Assembly: GCA_905181875.1 (NCBI GenBank)
Contig: CAJIZH010000003.1
Span: 1,162,419-1,223,915 of the forward strand
Reading direction: 5' to 3'
Origin: Flavobacteriales bacterium UBA6770
Lineage (GTDB): Bacteria; Bacteroidota; Bacteroidia; Flavobacteriales_G; Salibacteraceae
DNA: 61,497 nucleotides
In this document: piece after piece, positions 26,871 through 35,341 of the stretch
Numbering within the stretch: position 1 is the stretch's first letter
Layout of the letters: each line of letters begins with the position of its first letter
Notes under the pieces: model-generated
What the model was told of the DNA's origin: nothing
The model's database searches: none
The model's input: the letters and a program-made list of their open reading frames with translations, nothing else
Translations under genes and position numbers: made by a program

Positions 26871-27587
26871 ATGATGTTAAAACAGCTAAAGCACAAATCT
26901 AACAAACCCTTTCAGTGGTTATTGTTACTCGTTACTTCAACTTTAATACTGAGTTGTGGCGGAAAGAAATTTGAAAAAACACCCGTCGACAATTACATTG
27001 TAGAATATTCTAAAGAGCAAAATTTTGCGATACTCCTTCAGGATATGGATGTTGAAGGGAACTTTTTCAAAACCTATAAGCACAAGTATCAAGTAATTCT
27101 TGAAGATGAAGAAGGAAAGCCTTCTGAAAAAACAGGTGAATGGGTTGAGGTAGGTGAGAAGTATTTTGCTGCTAACGAGAATAACCTGGGAATGACCCTT
27201 GTTTATAAAAAGGACGGTAAATTAGAAAAGAACGTTTCTCCATCTGGTATTCAGTATGTTGGCGATAAAAAGTACGGAGAGTGGAGGGCCAACAACGGTA
27301 CTTCTGTTTGGGCCTTTTATGGACAGTATATGTTTATGTCTCACATGTTTGGGATGATGAGAACGCCTTTTTATAGAAATAATTACAATACATATAGAGG
27401 TAGTCATTATGGAAGGACAGGCTATTATGGTCCTACTGCAAACGGAAAATCGACTTACGGAACTAATTCAGCGGCAACTCGTAAAGCGCGACCCGACTTT
27501 CATCAAAGACGGGCTAGCAAATCTGGTTGGGGTTCTAGTAGAGGTCGATCTGGTGTTGGAAGTAGAGGATCAGGATTCGGAAAATAA
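26871..27587 (+). CDS. Lipoprotein with Gly/Arg/Ser-rich C-terminus
   Basis: The 238-residue product has a lipoprotein signal with lipobox LILSC near residue 29. A central beta-rich domain (residues about 40-135) is followed by a Tyr/Asn/Gly-rich region (NNYNTYRGSHYGRTGYYG) and a basic tail SGWGSSRGRSGVGSRGSG. The tail resembles those of DUF1190-type proteins (E. coli YjfM/YgiB) that also sit next to DUF350 genes. I judge this by composition only. It starts four bases after the DUF4178 gene. An envelope partner of the DUF350 protein is plausible. Confidence 0.75.
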   Translation: MMLKQLKHKSNKPFQWLLLLVTSTLILSCGGKKFEKTPVDNYIVEYSKEQNFAILLQDMDVEGNFFKTYKHKYQVILEDEEGKPSEKTGEWVEVGEKYFAANENNLGMTLVYKKDGKLEKNVSPSGIQYVGDKKYGEWRANNGTSVWAFYGQYMFMSHMFGMMRTPFYRNNYNTYRGSHYGRTGYYGPTANGKSTYGTNSAATRKARPDFHQRRASKSGWGSSRGRSGVGSRGSGFGK

Positions 27588-27598
27588 AAATTTGTATT

Positions 27599-28462
27599 AT
27601 GAATATGCTTGCAACTCTAGACAGTATTATCACTTCAGTAATTTATTTGCTGGCCAGCTTCGCTTTATTCTTTATTGGAAGATTGGTTTATAAATTGGTT
27701 AACCGAGGAATAAATGTAGATCATGAACTTGTAGAAAAAGATAACCTAGCATTTGCAATGGCAAATACGGGCTATTATGTTGGATTGCTTATCGCAATTT
27801 GGTCACTATACGCAGGGGACGATATTGGCCATATTGTAGATAATTTAATTTCAATTTTTACCTATGGACTATTTTCCATTGTCCTTCTTAATCTTTCGAT
27901 ATTTATTTCAGACAAGCTGGTTTTGCGATCGTTTGACTTGAGAAAAGAAATAATACAAGATCAAAACGTAGGTACTGGAATTATTGAAGCAGCGATTTGT
28001 ATTGCCAATGGATTAATAATTCATGGAGTTTTAGTAGAAAATCCAGATGGGTTTGTAGAGGTTCTCGTTTTATGGATTGCAGCACAAATCGTTATGCTTT
28101 TGGTTGATCTGGTTTATAATAAAATGACTTCTTATGATATTCATGAAGAAATAAAAAAGAACAATGTTGCAGCAGGAATAGGTTATGCAGGGGCAATTAT
28201 TGCCTTGGCAAATTTAGTGCGTCATGGAGTTGAAATGCATGCTGAAAGCTGGATAGGCGTTGCTCAGAATTTAGGAGTAGAAACAGGTTTAGGTCTTTTA
28301 CTTTTGCCTGCAGCCCGATTCATGACAGATAAAATTCTGTTGCCAGGTAGAAGTTTGACCGACGAAATTGTTAATCAGGAAACACCAAATATAGGTGCCG
28401 CGGTTATTGAAGCGTTCGGATACATTGGAGGTTCTGTTCTCATTTGTCTGAGTTTCGGATAG
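27599..28462 (+). CDS. Tandem DUF350 membrane protein (YjfL-like)
   Basis: The 287-residue product is an integral membrane protein with about eight helices. It consists of two DUF350 units of about 140 residues, each made of two similar halves. The internal repeat is visible as DNLAFAMANTGYYVGLLIA, QNVGTGIIEAAICIANGLI, NNVAAGIGYAGAIIALANL and PNIGAAVIEAFGYIGGSVL. E. coli YjfL is a single DUF350 unit in an operon with the PspA paralogue YjfJ. The biochemical role of DUF350 is unknown. It lies 11 bases after the lipoprotein gene and one base before the aminopropyltransferase. Confidence 0.9.
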   Translation: MNMLATLDSIITSVIYLLASFALFFIGRLVYKLVNRGINVDHELVEKDNLAFAMANTGYYVGLLIAIWSLYAGDDIGHIVDNLISIFTYGLFSIVLLNLSIFISDKLVLRSFDLRKEIIQDQNVGTGIIEAAICIANGLIIHGVLVENPDGFVEVLVLWIAAQIVMLLVDLVYNKMTSYDIHEEIKKNNVAAGIGYAGAIIALANLVRHGVEMHAESWIGVAQNLGVETGLGLLLLPAARFMTDKILLPGRSLTDEIVNQETPNIGAAVIEAFGYIGGSVLICLSFG

Positions 28463-28463
28463 G

Positions 28464-29996
28464 TTGAAAAAACAATCCTTTTTTTTAAAATCTGCCATTT
28501 TTGCTACTGGAGTCTCAGGACTGGTAGCTGAGTTTATTTTCTCCACCCTAGCTTCTTATTTTATTGGAGATACCATTGTGCAATGGACGATTGTTCTGTC
28601 CATAATGTTATTCTCAATGGGCGTTGGAAGTAGGTTAAGCTCTAGAGTAGAAAAAGATCTTCTTTCCATTTTTCTGTCTATAGAAATAGGTTTGTCCTTG
28701 CTCATATGCCTTTCTCCATTATTTATTTATGGGCTAGCGGGATTTACACAATACATTCACATTCTAATCTACACATTGGCGGCATTAGTCGGCTGTGCAA
28801 TTGGTTTTGAAATACCATTGGTCATTCGACTAAACGAAGGCTATGAAGGTCTAAACAGGAACATTTCTAGTATTATGTCCTACGATTATGTAGGTAGTTT
28901 GGTAGGTGGTCTAGCTTTTGCCTTTATTGGTTTGCCCTTTCTTGGCATTAAGAATTCCGCATTCTTATTCGGTATGTTTAATCTTCTGGCTGCGTTGACT
29001 GTGGTCATTGTCTTTTGGGACAAATTAAAAGTAATTAAATTTAGAGTTAGCTTGTTTTTAGGGCTCGCATTTCTCATTCTTAGTGCTGGTTTTATAAAAT
29101 CAGATTCGATTAAGATGTATGGAGAGCAAAGTCGATTTAAAGATAAAATCGTGCACGTTGTAGAGTCGAAGTATCAGAAGTTAGTAGTAACAACATGGTT
29201 GGAAAAGCATTGGCTATACATTAACGGGAACCTCCAAATGACCACTCTTGACGAATATCTTTATCATGAGCCCATGATTCACCCAGTTATGTCACTGGTA
29301 GAAGACCCCAAAAACATTTTAATTATTGGAGGTGGCGATGGATTTAATGCCAAAGAATTGTTGAAGTATGAAGCAATAGAAACTATAGAGCTTGTTGATT
29401 TGGATCCAGAAATGACCAAATTAGGAGCAGCTTTTGCTCCATTTGTTGAGGCAAATCAAGGTTCACTTTCTCGCCATAAGCTTACAGTGCTGAATGAAGA
29501 TGGCTTTGTTTTTTTGCAAGAGAGCAATTCCTTTTATGATTTAATTGTAATAGATCTTCCTGATGCAAAAGGAGTCGATTTGAGTAAGCTATATTCCAAA
29601 GAGTTTTACCAAATGATAAAGCTACACCTCAGGCCAAATGGATACATGGTTACTCAATCTGGAAATCCATACTTGGCTACTCGCGCCTTCGAATGCATTA
29701 AGAAAACAATGCAAAATGTGGGATTCAATATTGCTCCTATTCATAATCATGTGATATCAATGGGTGAGTGGTCGTGGGTTATCGGGTCAAAGGATTTAAC
29801 CTCGACTCAACTCAAGAGTCGTTTGGAACAAGGAACTTATAGTGATATTGAAACACGTTGGTTGAATCAAGAATCGGTTAAAATGATGTTGAATTTTGGA
29901 AAACCATTAGAAGACACAGCAGGTGTCGAGGTAAACACGATTAATAATCCCGTCTTGTACCAATACCAACTCAATGGAAATTGGGGCCATTATTAG
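28464..29996 (+). CDS. Membrane-anchored polyamine aminopropyltransferase (spermidine-synthase-like), copy 1
   Basis: The 510-residue product starts at a TTG one base after the DUF350 stop. Residues 1 to about 215 form seven or so membrane helices. The remainder is a spermidine-synthase-like Rossmann domain with ILIIGGGDGFNAKEL near 287, ELVDLDPEMT near 308 and VIDLPDAKGVD near 362, then LYSKEFYQMIKLHLRPNG. The aminopropyl donor pocket (GGGDG, acidic D) is kept. The substrate-side motif is DLPD, not the DSTDPxGPA of soluble SpeE, so the acceptor may differ from putrescine. It converges on the oxidoreductase gene with a four-base overlap. Confidence 0.88.
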   Translation: MKKQSFFLKSAIFATGVSGLVAEFIFSTLASYFIGDTIVQWTIVLSIMLFSMGVGSRLSSRVEKDLLSIFLSIEIGLSLLICLSPLFIYGLAGFTQYIHILIYTLAALVGCAIGFEIPLVIRLNEGYEGLNRNISSIMSYDYVGSLVGGLAFAFIGLPFLGIKNSAFLFGMFNLLAALTVVIVFWDKLKVIKFRVSLFLGLAFLILSAGFIKSDSIKMYGEQSRFKDKIVHVVESKYQKLVVTTWLEKHWLYINGNLQMTTLDEYLYHEPMIHPVMSLVEDPKNILIIGGGDGFNAKELLKYEAIETIELVDLDPEMTKLGAAFAPFVEANQGSLSRHKLTVLNEDGFVFLQESNSFYDLIVIDLPDAKGVDLSKLYSKEFYQMIKLHLRPNGYMVTQSGNPYLATRAFECIKKTMQNVGFNIAPIHNHVISMGEWSWVIGSKDLTSTQLKSRLEQGTYSDIETRWLNQESVKMMLNFGKPLEDTAGVEVNTINNPVLYQYQLNGNWGHY

Positions 29997-31498
29997 GTTT
30001 CAGAAAGAACGTTAGCAGCTTGAATACCCGAATCCATGGCATCGAACATAAGTGGAAGTCTTCCAGAATCAACTCCAGCAAATGACATGCCTTCAACTGC
30101 AGGTTCTCTTTGTTTGGTCAAAAATCCAGGTACCGGAATTGGCATCGCATGACCGAGTAATTTAACATAGGCATGTTTCACATATTTCGTTAGATCTTGA
30201 CTGTAATAAGTGCTTAGGTAACCTATGGTTTCATCAACGATTTTCTTTGGGTACTTTTCTATTTCTTGTACCATATAATGATACACACCGGGGTAACAGT
30301 AGTAAGCACTCAAAACTCGATTTCCATTGGAATACTGAGTCTTTGAATTCACAAAGCCTAAAAATTGTCCATGAGGAGATAGGTAATCATTTTGCCAGAA
30401 GTTTGATGTTATCTCTTCCCCGTTTAGCTCAATATTTACGACTACCCATGCGGTATAAGTCACATCTTTAAATTGAGAATATGCCTTGGGATATAGATAT
30501 TTCAGTAGGTGCTTTTGGCCAGCATAAATAATATTCCTACTTTTTATTCGAATCTTTCGATTTTCTTGGACACTCCAAACGTCGGTAAGCCAATGATCTG
30601 ATTGTTTAGAAGCTGCTACAACCAGATAATTAGTTTTGACGGATTCTTTTGGAAGAGAACGCGCCATTTTATTTATAAAATAATAATTGCCTTCTGGAGG
30701 AGAAAAAAGTTCGGGTGCAGGTTTAGAAAAATAAGGTCTACAGGTATAGTAATGAATTCCAGCCATGGCAGAAATTTCACGACTCGTTCCGCCAAAATCA
30801 TCAAGCATTTGATAATCTATGGACTCTATAAACTCATCCGTAATGGGTAAGTACTTCTCTAAATATGCGTAAAAACTCAGCTGGTCTAGCCAATGCATTT
30901 CCGTACTAATTTGGGTAGTTGGAAGCAGCATTTTACCAACGTAAGGTTTCAACAAATCGATCATGTTTTGCCTCAACTCACTATTGGGAAGAACGGATTC
31001 CATAAACACCCCATTTGCGAAGCACCTTTCTTCATTTTTGGGGTCAATCAAATACTTTTTTTCTACAAAGTCCCAGCGGTTATTGAGGCCATTCCATTGA
31101 ATGATATCGAGTCGTTCTAGAAGTGACAAACTTTCTTTACCGTAATAGCCAGGATAAGATAAGTCGTAATGCGCACCTTGGCTAAATTGAGTTCCACCAA
31201 TATTGACCGCAGAAGATGTCCCTCCTAGTTTTGGGTTCATTTCACAAAGCAAAAACGCTCTTCCCTTCAGAGAACTAGCTGCAGCCAAGCCTGCAATTCC
31301 TCCTCCTACAATCAATACATCGGTAGTAAGGTTTTGGCTAACTGCTTGCGAAACGGCGTTTCTCGCCAAATGGCCTATGTTTCTGTTCGAATCTACAGTA
31401 ATTCCAAAGTTTGATTCTTTAGATGGAGAATCAAATTTGCAGCCCACTCCAAGAGCGAAGAAGGTGCCTCCAATTTTAAGAAATGACCTTCTATCCAT
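29993..31498 (-). CDS. Tat-exported FAD-dependent amine-oxidase-like lipoprotein
   Basis: The 501-residue product begins with a twin-arginine signal (MDRRSFLKIGG) followed by a possible lipobox (LGVGC), so it is probably folded in the cytosol, exported by Tat and lipid-anchored. The FAD-binding Rossmann motif is VLIVGGGIAGLAAASSL near residue 62, followed by GGTSSAVNIGG. The C-terminal flavin-contact segment is VEGMSFAGVDSGRLPLMFDAMDSGIQAANVL. It belongs to the amine oxidase/phytoene desaturase superfamily. Next to aminopropyltransferases, oxidation of a polyamine-type product is a natural guess. Its start overlaps the His-rich membrane gene by eight bases. Confidence 0.82.
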   Translation of the reverse strand: MDRRSFLKIGGTFFALGVGCKFDSPSKESNFGITVDSNRNIGHLARNAVSQAVSQNLTTDVLIVGGGIAGLAAASSLKGRAFLLCEMNPKLGGTSSAVNIGGTQFSQGAHYDLSYPGYYGKESLSLLERLDIIQWNGLNNRWDFVEKKYLIDPKNEERCFANGVFMESVLPNSELRQNMIDLLKPYVGKMLLPTTQISTEMHWLDQLSFYAYLEKYLPITDEFIESIDYQMLDDFGGTSREISAMAGIHYYTCRPYFSKPAPELFSPPEGNYYFINKMARSLPKESVKTNYLVVAASKQSDHWLTDVWSVQENRKIRIKSRNIIYAGQKHLLKYLYPKAYSQFKDVTYTAWVVVNIELNGEEITSNFWQNDYLSPHGQFLGFVNSKTQYSNGNRVLSAYYCYPGVYHYMVQEIEKYPKKIVDETIGYLSTYYSQDLTKYVKHAYVKLLGHAMPIPVPGFLTKQREPAVEGMSFAGVDSGRLPLMFDAMDSGIQAANVLSET

Positions 31499-32546
31499 TT
31501 GTTTTAAATAGAATGTTGAGTTGAGGGTTTTTGGAATTCATTTTCCAAATAAAGCCATCTAACACATAATGTACCACCTGAGGTAGCGTCAATAAAGCAA
31601 GGAAAAAAGCTTGGGTTATTGGACTCAAATTTGGATATTCAAAGAGAGGCAAGAATAGCTGTGCCTTTTCTTGATTGATTAGAAAGTCCCAAAGATACTC
31701 TTCAGTAAAACCAAGGAAAAGCGCTCCAAGTATAATTACATAACCTATTTGGGTAAAAGGAATCTTCCGTTGATTGTTTTGCTTGGTTCGCTGATACATT
31801 ACGATAAGAACCAAATAGGGTATGCCGTGCGCTACAACATTGGTCATGGTGAAAACGATATCAGAATTAAAAAAGACAATACCCAAATACCAGTTTACAG
31901 CAGTAGTTAAAAGCCATAAAATCCTTCCATTTGAAGGGGTATAATTGTTCTTTTTGGCTAAGTAGATTTCTTGGGCTACCCAAAGAAAAATAATAATCCA
32001 GTGCACTATTATTAGGATATTCCAAATGGTTTCATTGAACCCATAAGCACTCAAAAAGTCATCTTCTACAAACCAAGTAAAGTTGCGTTTATGAAAATGC
32101 CAGTAAACTACCGGAAACAGCATGCTGAGGTAAAGCACGTATTTATCATTCAGTAGTTTTTTTAGTTTGGGGATTCTAGCTTTAAAAGTGTAAAGTGCAA
32201 AGAATCCGTATTGCTGCTTAATAAAATGATACAAAGCCAAATAAGCCATACAACGCCAGAACCATAAAATGGACTCGCTAGCGAGCACGAAAAGAAGTAC
32301 AAAGCATATGATTGGGGTTAAACCCAGTACAGTTTTGTACATTCGACTTTCATCTTTTTCTAAATAAGTTCTAAAGAGGGTGCTCCATACATGACCAACG
32401 TCTATTAAGAGCACAAAAACCACCCAAAACCAAAGTGGGATATCAATAGACAGAATATCCTTAGGTAATAAAAAGGAGGCAAGCCATGTAAGCCAAACCG
32501 GCGCAAAAAGCAACCCTAGATCAATATGTTTTCCAAAGAGCCACAT
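31491..32546 (-). CDS. Polytopic membrane protein with conserved-looking histidines
   Basis: The 351-residue product has about nine or ten membrane helices. Histidines occur in motif-like settings: DVGHVWSTLFRTY (His about 52), LYHFIKQQYGF (107), WHFHKR (150, 152), HWIIIF (182), VAHGIPYLVL (240) and QVVHYVLDGFIWK (326). Such spacing is seen in membrane metal or heme enzymes, but I cannot name the family. I chose the ATG that overlaps the stop of the upstream aminopropyltransferase as TAATG, which implies translational coupling; an in-frame ATG lies 18 bases upstream. It is the middle gene of a three-gene operon. Confidence 0.75.
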   Translation of the reverse strand: MWLFGKHIDLGLLFAPVWLTWLASFLLPKDILSIDIPLWFWVVFVLLIDVGHVWSTLFRTYLEKDESRMYKTVLGLTPIICFVLLFVLASESILWFWRCMAYLALYHFIKQQYGFFALYTFKARIPKLKKLLNDKYVLYLSMLFPVVYWHFHKRNFTWFVEDDFLSAYGFNETIWNILIIVHWIIIFLWVAQEIYLAKKNNYTPSNGRILWLLTTAVNWYLGIVFFNSDIVFTMTNVVAHGIPYLVLIVMYQRTKQNNQRKIPFTQIGYVIILGALFLGFTEEYLWDFLINQEKAQLFLPLFEYPNLSPITQAFFLALLTLPQVVHYVLDGFIWKMNSKNPQLNILFKTNG

Positions 32547-34090
32547 TATAGGAATTTTGCCCAATTGCCATCCAGATAGTATCGATAAAGCACAGGGTTA
32601 TGCACCGTATTGACTTCTATTGTGTCGCTAATAAAAAGGTCTTTTCCAAAAGAGGTCATGAGCTGCATGCTTTCTTGATTTATCCATTGGACAGGAATAT
32701 CAGTTCTAAATGGGCCTTTAATTAGTATGTTTTTCATGTCGGATGCTGATAGTTGCTTCGACCCGATTATCCATCCCCACTCTCCAAAAGAATAAACGTG
32801 GTTGTGAATTGGAAGAACATTGAAGCCTGCAGCGCTCACTGTTTTTTCTATTGAACGAAATGCTCGTGAAGTATAATATGGGCTAACGGCTTGCGTAACA
32901 ATAATGCCATTAGGTCTCAAAACATTTGAACACAACTTATAGAACTCCTTAGTATACACACGGTTTAAATCAATGCTTTTAGGGTCAGGAAAATCTAGAA
33001 TTATCACATCGTAGAAAGTGTTGTTTTGTTCCAAGAATTGAAATGCATCCTGATTTATCACCTTCAGCTTTGGATTATAATAGGAGCTGTCGTTCATTTT
33101 TATGAAAATTGGATTGGTCTTCCCAATTGATGTCATCTCAGGGTCGATGTCCACTAAAGTGATTTTTTCTACTTCTGGATATTTCGCCACTTCTTTAATT
33201 GCGCATCCATCACCTGCGCCTAAGATTAAAACACTTTTTGGTGTTTGGATCAATTGCATAGCTGGGTGAACCAGAGGTTCGTGGTAGAGCCACTCATCAA
33301 ATGTGCAAAGCTGTTTACTGCCGTTTAGGTATAGCCAGTAATGCTCTTTATATTGAGTAATGGTAATTTTTTGGTAGCGCGTTTGTTCGGAAAAAACGAC
33401 CTTATCCCCATATCGTTTTTGTTCACCATGCAGGACGATTTTTTCAGCGTTTATTCCTAAAAAAACCAGGAGTAAAATCAGCATAGGCGTAGCTACATAA
33501 AATGCTTTGAGGTGTTTGGGTGCAATGCTGTTTTTGGTTTTCCAAAGCAGAAATAAAGCAACAGTTAAGTTCGTCGCTCCCAGAACGAAAGGAGTGTAGG
33601 TAAGCCCTAAATAAGGGAGCCCAACAAAAACGAAAAATATACCGCCCAGAAGACTTCCGTAATAATCGTATTCCATTACTCCGGCGATGTTGGTTCGCAG
33701 TTCTTCATTTTCTTCGTTTATTCTTGTAACCAGGGGTATTTCCATACCAATCAAGAGACCAATGAGTAGCGCAAATCCGTAAATAAAAACCGCCACATAA
33801 GTAGAGTATCCCATTGCTACATAAGTTACCAAAGCGGCGCAAGAAGTAAGTAAAGAAAGGGCAAATTCTGCCCACAAAAACTTTTCTAGAATCTGCGTCG
33901 TTAAACGAGCACTAATTCTACTTCCAACTCCCATTGCAAAAAGCATGGTTGACAGGATCATTGTCCATTGAAATATAGAATCGCCAAGAAAATAGGTGGC
34001 CAAAGTAGATTGGATGTATTCAGCTACAATCCCAGATAAACCAGTTGCAAATAGTGCTAGTTTTAGGATTTTGGACTTCTTGATCTTCAA
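32546..34090 (-). CDS. Membrane-anchored polyamine aminopropyltransferase (spermidine-synthase-like), copy 2
   Basis: The 514-residue product is a paralogue of the enzyme at 28464-29996, alike over its whole length. It has seven or so N-terminal helices (LKLALFATGLSGIVAEYIQST, compared with LKSAIFATGVSGLVAEFIFST). The catalytic domain has VLILGAGDGCAIKEVAKYP, LVDIDPEM and ILDFPDPKSIDLNRVYTKEFY. The donor-site glycine motif is GAGDG and not GGGDG. It is first in an operon with the His-rich membrane protein and the Tat oxidoreductase. Two diverged copies in facing operons suggest two sequential or alternative aminopropyl transfers. Confidence 0.88.
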   Translation of the reverse strand: MKIKKSKILKLALFATGLSGIVAEYIQSTLATYFLGDSIFQWTMILSTMLFAMGVGSRISARLTTQILEKFLWAEFALSLLTSCAALVTYVAMGYSTYVAVFIYGFALLIGLLIGMEIPLVTRINEENEELRTNIAGVMEYDYYGSLLGGIFFVFVGLPYLGLTYTPFVLGATNLTVALFLLWKTKNSIAPKHLKAFYVATPMLILLLVFLGINAEKIVLHGEQKRYGDKVVFSEQTRYQKITITQYKEHYWLYLNGSKQLCTFDEWLYHEPLVHPAMQLIQTPKSVLILGAGDGCAIKEVAKYPEVEKITLVDIDPEMTSIGKTNPIFIKMNDSSYYNPKLKVINQDAFQFLEQNNTFYDVIILDFPDPKSIDLNRVYTKEFYKLCSNVLRPNGIIVTQAVSPYYTSRAFRSIEKTVSAAGFNVLPIHNHVYSFGEWGWIIGSKQLSASDMKNILIKGPFRTDIPVQWINQESMQLMTSFGKDLFISDTIEVNTVHNPVLYRYYLDGNWAKFL

Positions 34091-34181
34091 TTGTAAAGTT
34101 TAATTCAAAGAAAATCAATAATTGAGACCAAATGAAGCAAGACTTGAGGTTTTCAATCACAATATTAAAAACTGAAAATTC

Positions 34182-35120
34182 TTAATAATTGAGCTTTAAA
34201 CCTAACTTTTTTAGTTGCTTCTCAAAACCTGAATTTCCTTGCAAACCTCCAGTATGCAAGGCTACAATTTTCTTTTTTGGTGGGAATTGGTTTTTTCGAA
34301 TGCCATCAAAAAGACCATAGAATAGTTTGGAAGTATAAATGAGATCCAATGGAATCTGAAACTGCTCGTGAAAGACATTCACAAATTGAATCAGCTCTGG
34401 AGTAATTTTAGCAAATCCGCCAAAATGATAGTCCGTTTTTAACACCAAATGTTGGAGTACTTCTGCGGTATCGTCTTCGTTGTAGGTTGTGTAATTTATG
34501 AGATGTTTAATCTCTTTTTCTAAAAAATCACCCCCTTTTAGTCCAGAAAAGACCATTACTTTTTGTTCTTGTTTTGCCGTCATTAGAAGTCCTGAAGCAG
34601 TAGTGCCTGTGCCAGCAGAAGTGACCAAATAATCGGGTTCGAAGTCTAACTCTTTGGTAATTTCCATACAGCCCATAACGCCATAATAATTGGCTCCTCC
34701 TTCGGGAACTAAATGAAAATTGCCAAATTGATTTCTTAATCCTAGTATAAAGTCGTCGTTTTTTTTGAGATTGTAATCTTCTCTAGAGACAAAATACAAT
34801 TGCATCCCATTTTCTTCCGCTTTTCTCAAGGTTGAATTTAAGGGCTCTACTTTTTCGCCACGAATTACTCCAACGGATTTCAATCCATTTTCTTGGCAAG
34901 AAAGCGCCACAGCAGCAATGTGGTTGGAAAATGCACCACCAAAAGTTAAGAGGGTTGTTTTTTTGTTGTCTTTGGCTTTTTCGATATTCCATTTCAGCTT
35001 TCTCCACTTATTTCCAGAGATGGTCGGGTGGATAAGGTCGTCTCTCTTTACCCAGAGGTCTATCTGCTTTTCGGTGAGTAAATCACTTTCGAGTTTTTGA
35101 AGAGGAGAAGGAATATTCAC
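34182..35120 (-). CDS. PLP-dependent ACC deaminase / D-cysteine desulfhydrase family enzyme
   Basis: The 312-residue product has the fold type II PLP signature: the catalytic lysine in ISGNKWRKLKWN near residue 38, the substrate loop LLTFGGAFSNHIAAVA near 60, and the phosphate-binding SAGTGTTASGLL near 167. Members deaminate 1-aminocyclopropane-1-carboxylate or release H2S from D-cysteine, and sequence alone rarely separates these. ACC deaminase requires specific residues I cannot align without a reference. It lies 91 bases upstream of the second aminopropyltransferase operon with no visible terminator between, so co-transcription is possible. Confidence 0.85.
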   Translation of the reverse strand: MNIPSPLQKLESDLLTEKQIDLWVKRDDLIHPTISGNKWRKLKWNIEKAKDNKKTTLLTFGGAFSNHIAAVALSCQENGLKSVGVIRGEKVEPLNSTLRKAEENGMQLYFVSREDYNLKKNDDFILGLRNQFGNFHLVPEGGANYYGVMGCMEITKELDFEPDYLVTSAGTGTTASGLLMTAKQEQKVMVFSGLKGGDFLEKEIKHLINYTTYNEDDTAEVLQHLVLKTDYHFGGFAKITPELIQFVNVFHEQFQIPLDLIYTSKLFYGLFDGIRKNQFPPKKKIVALHTGGLQGNSGFEKQLKKLGLKLNY

Positions 35121-35291
35121 AAGCGTAAAGAAAGTAACTTTTTAATTCTTTTTCAATGGTTTGATCCACTAGCGTCATTTTGAACTTGTTTCAGAATACA
35201 CTTAGCGTAAAGCCTTGATATAGTGTGTTTTGATTTAAGTTTCAGATGTGTAAATTCAGTTTAACCTTTCAAGGGATATTAGTGTGAAAAT

Positions 35292-35321
35292 AAAAAGCCC
35301 CTATTTCGATAAATAGAGGCA
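35292..35321 (-). terminator. Rho-independent terminator of the SRPBCC gene
   Basis: On the minus strand GCCTCTATTT-ATCG-AAATAGGGGC forms a stem followed by TTTTTATTTT, 20 bases after the stop of the gene at 35342. Confidence 0.85.
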
Positions 35322-35341
35322 TTCAAACAAATAAGTTTCTT

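Noticed and set aside
27409..27693. 94-residue ORF overlapping the lipoprotein and DUF350 genes
   Set aside because: It reads through the repeat-rich lipoprotein tail in another frame and into the DUF350 start.
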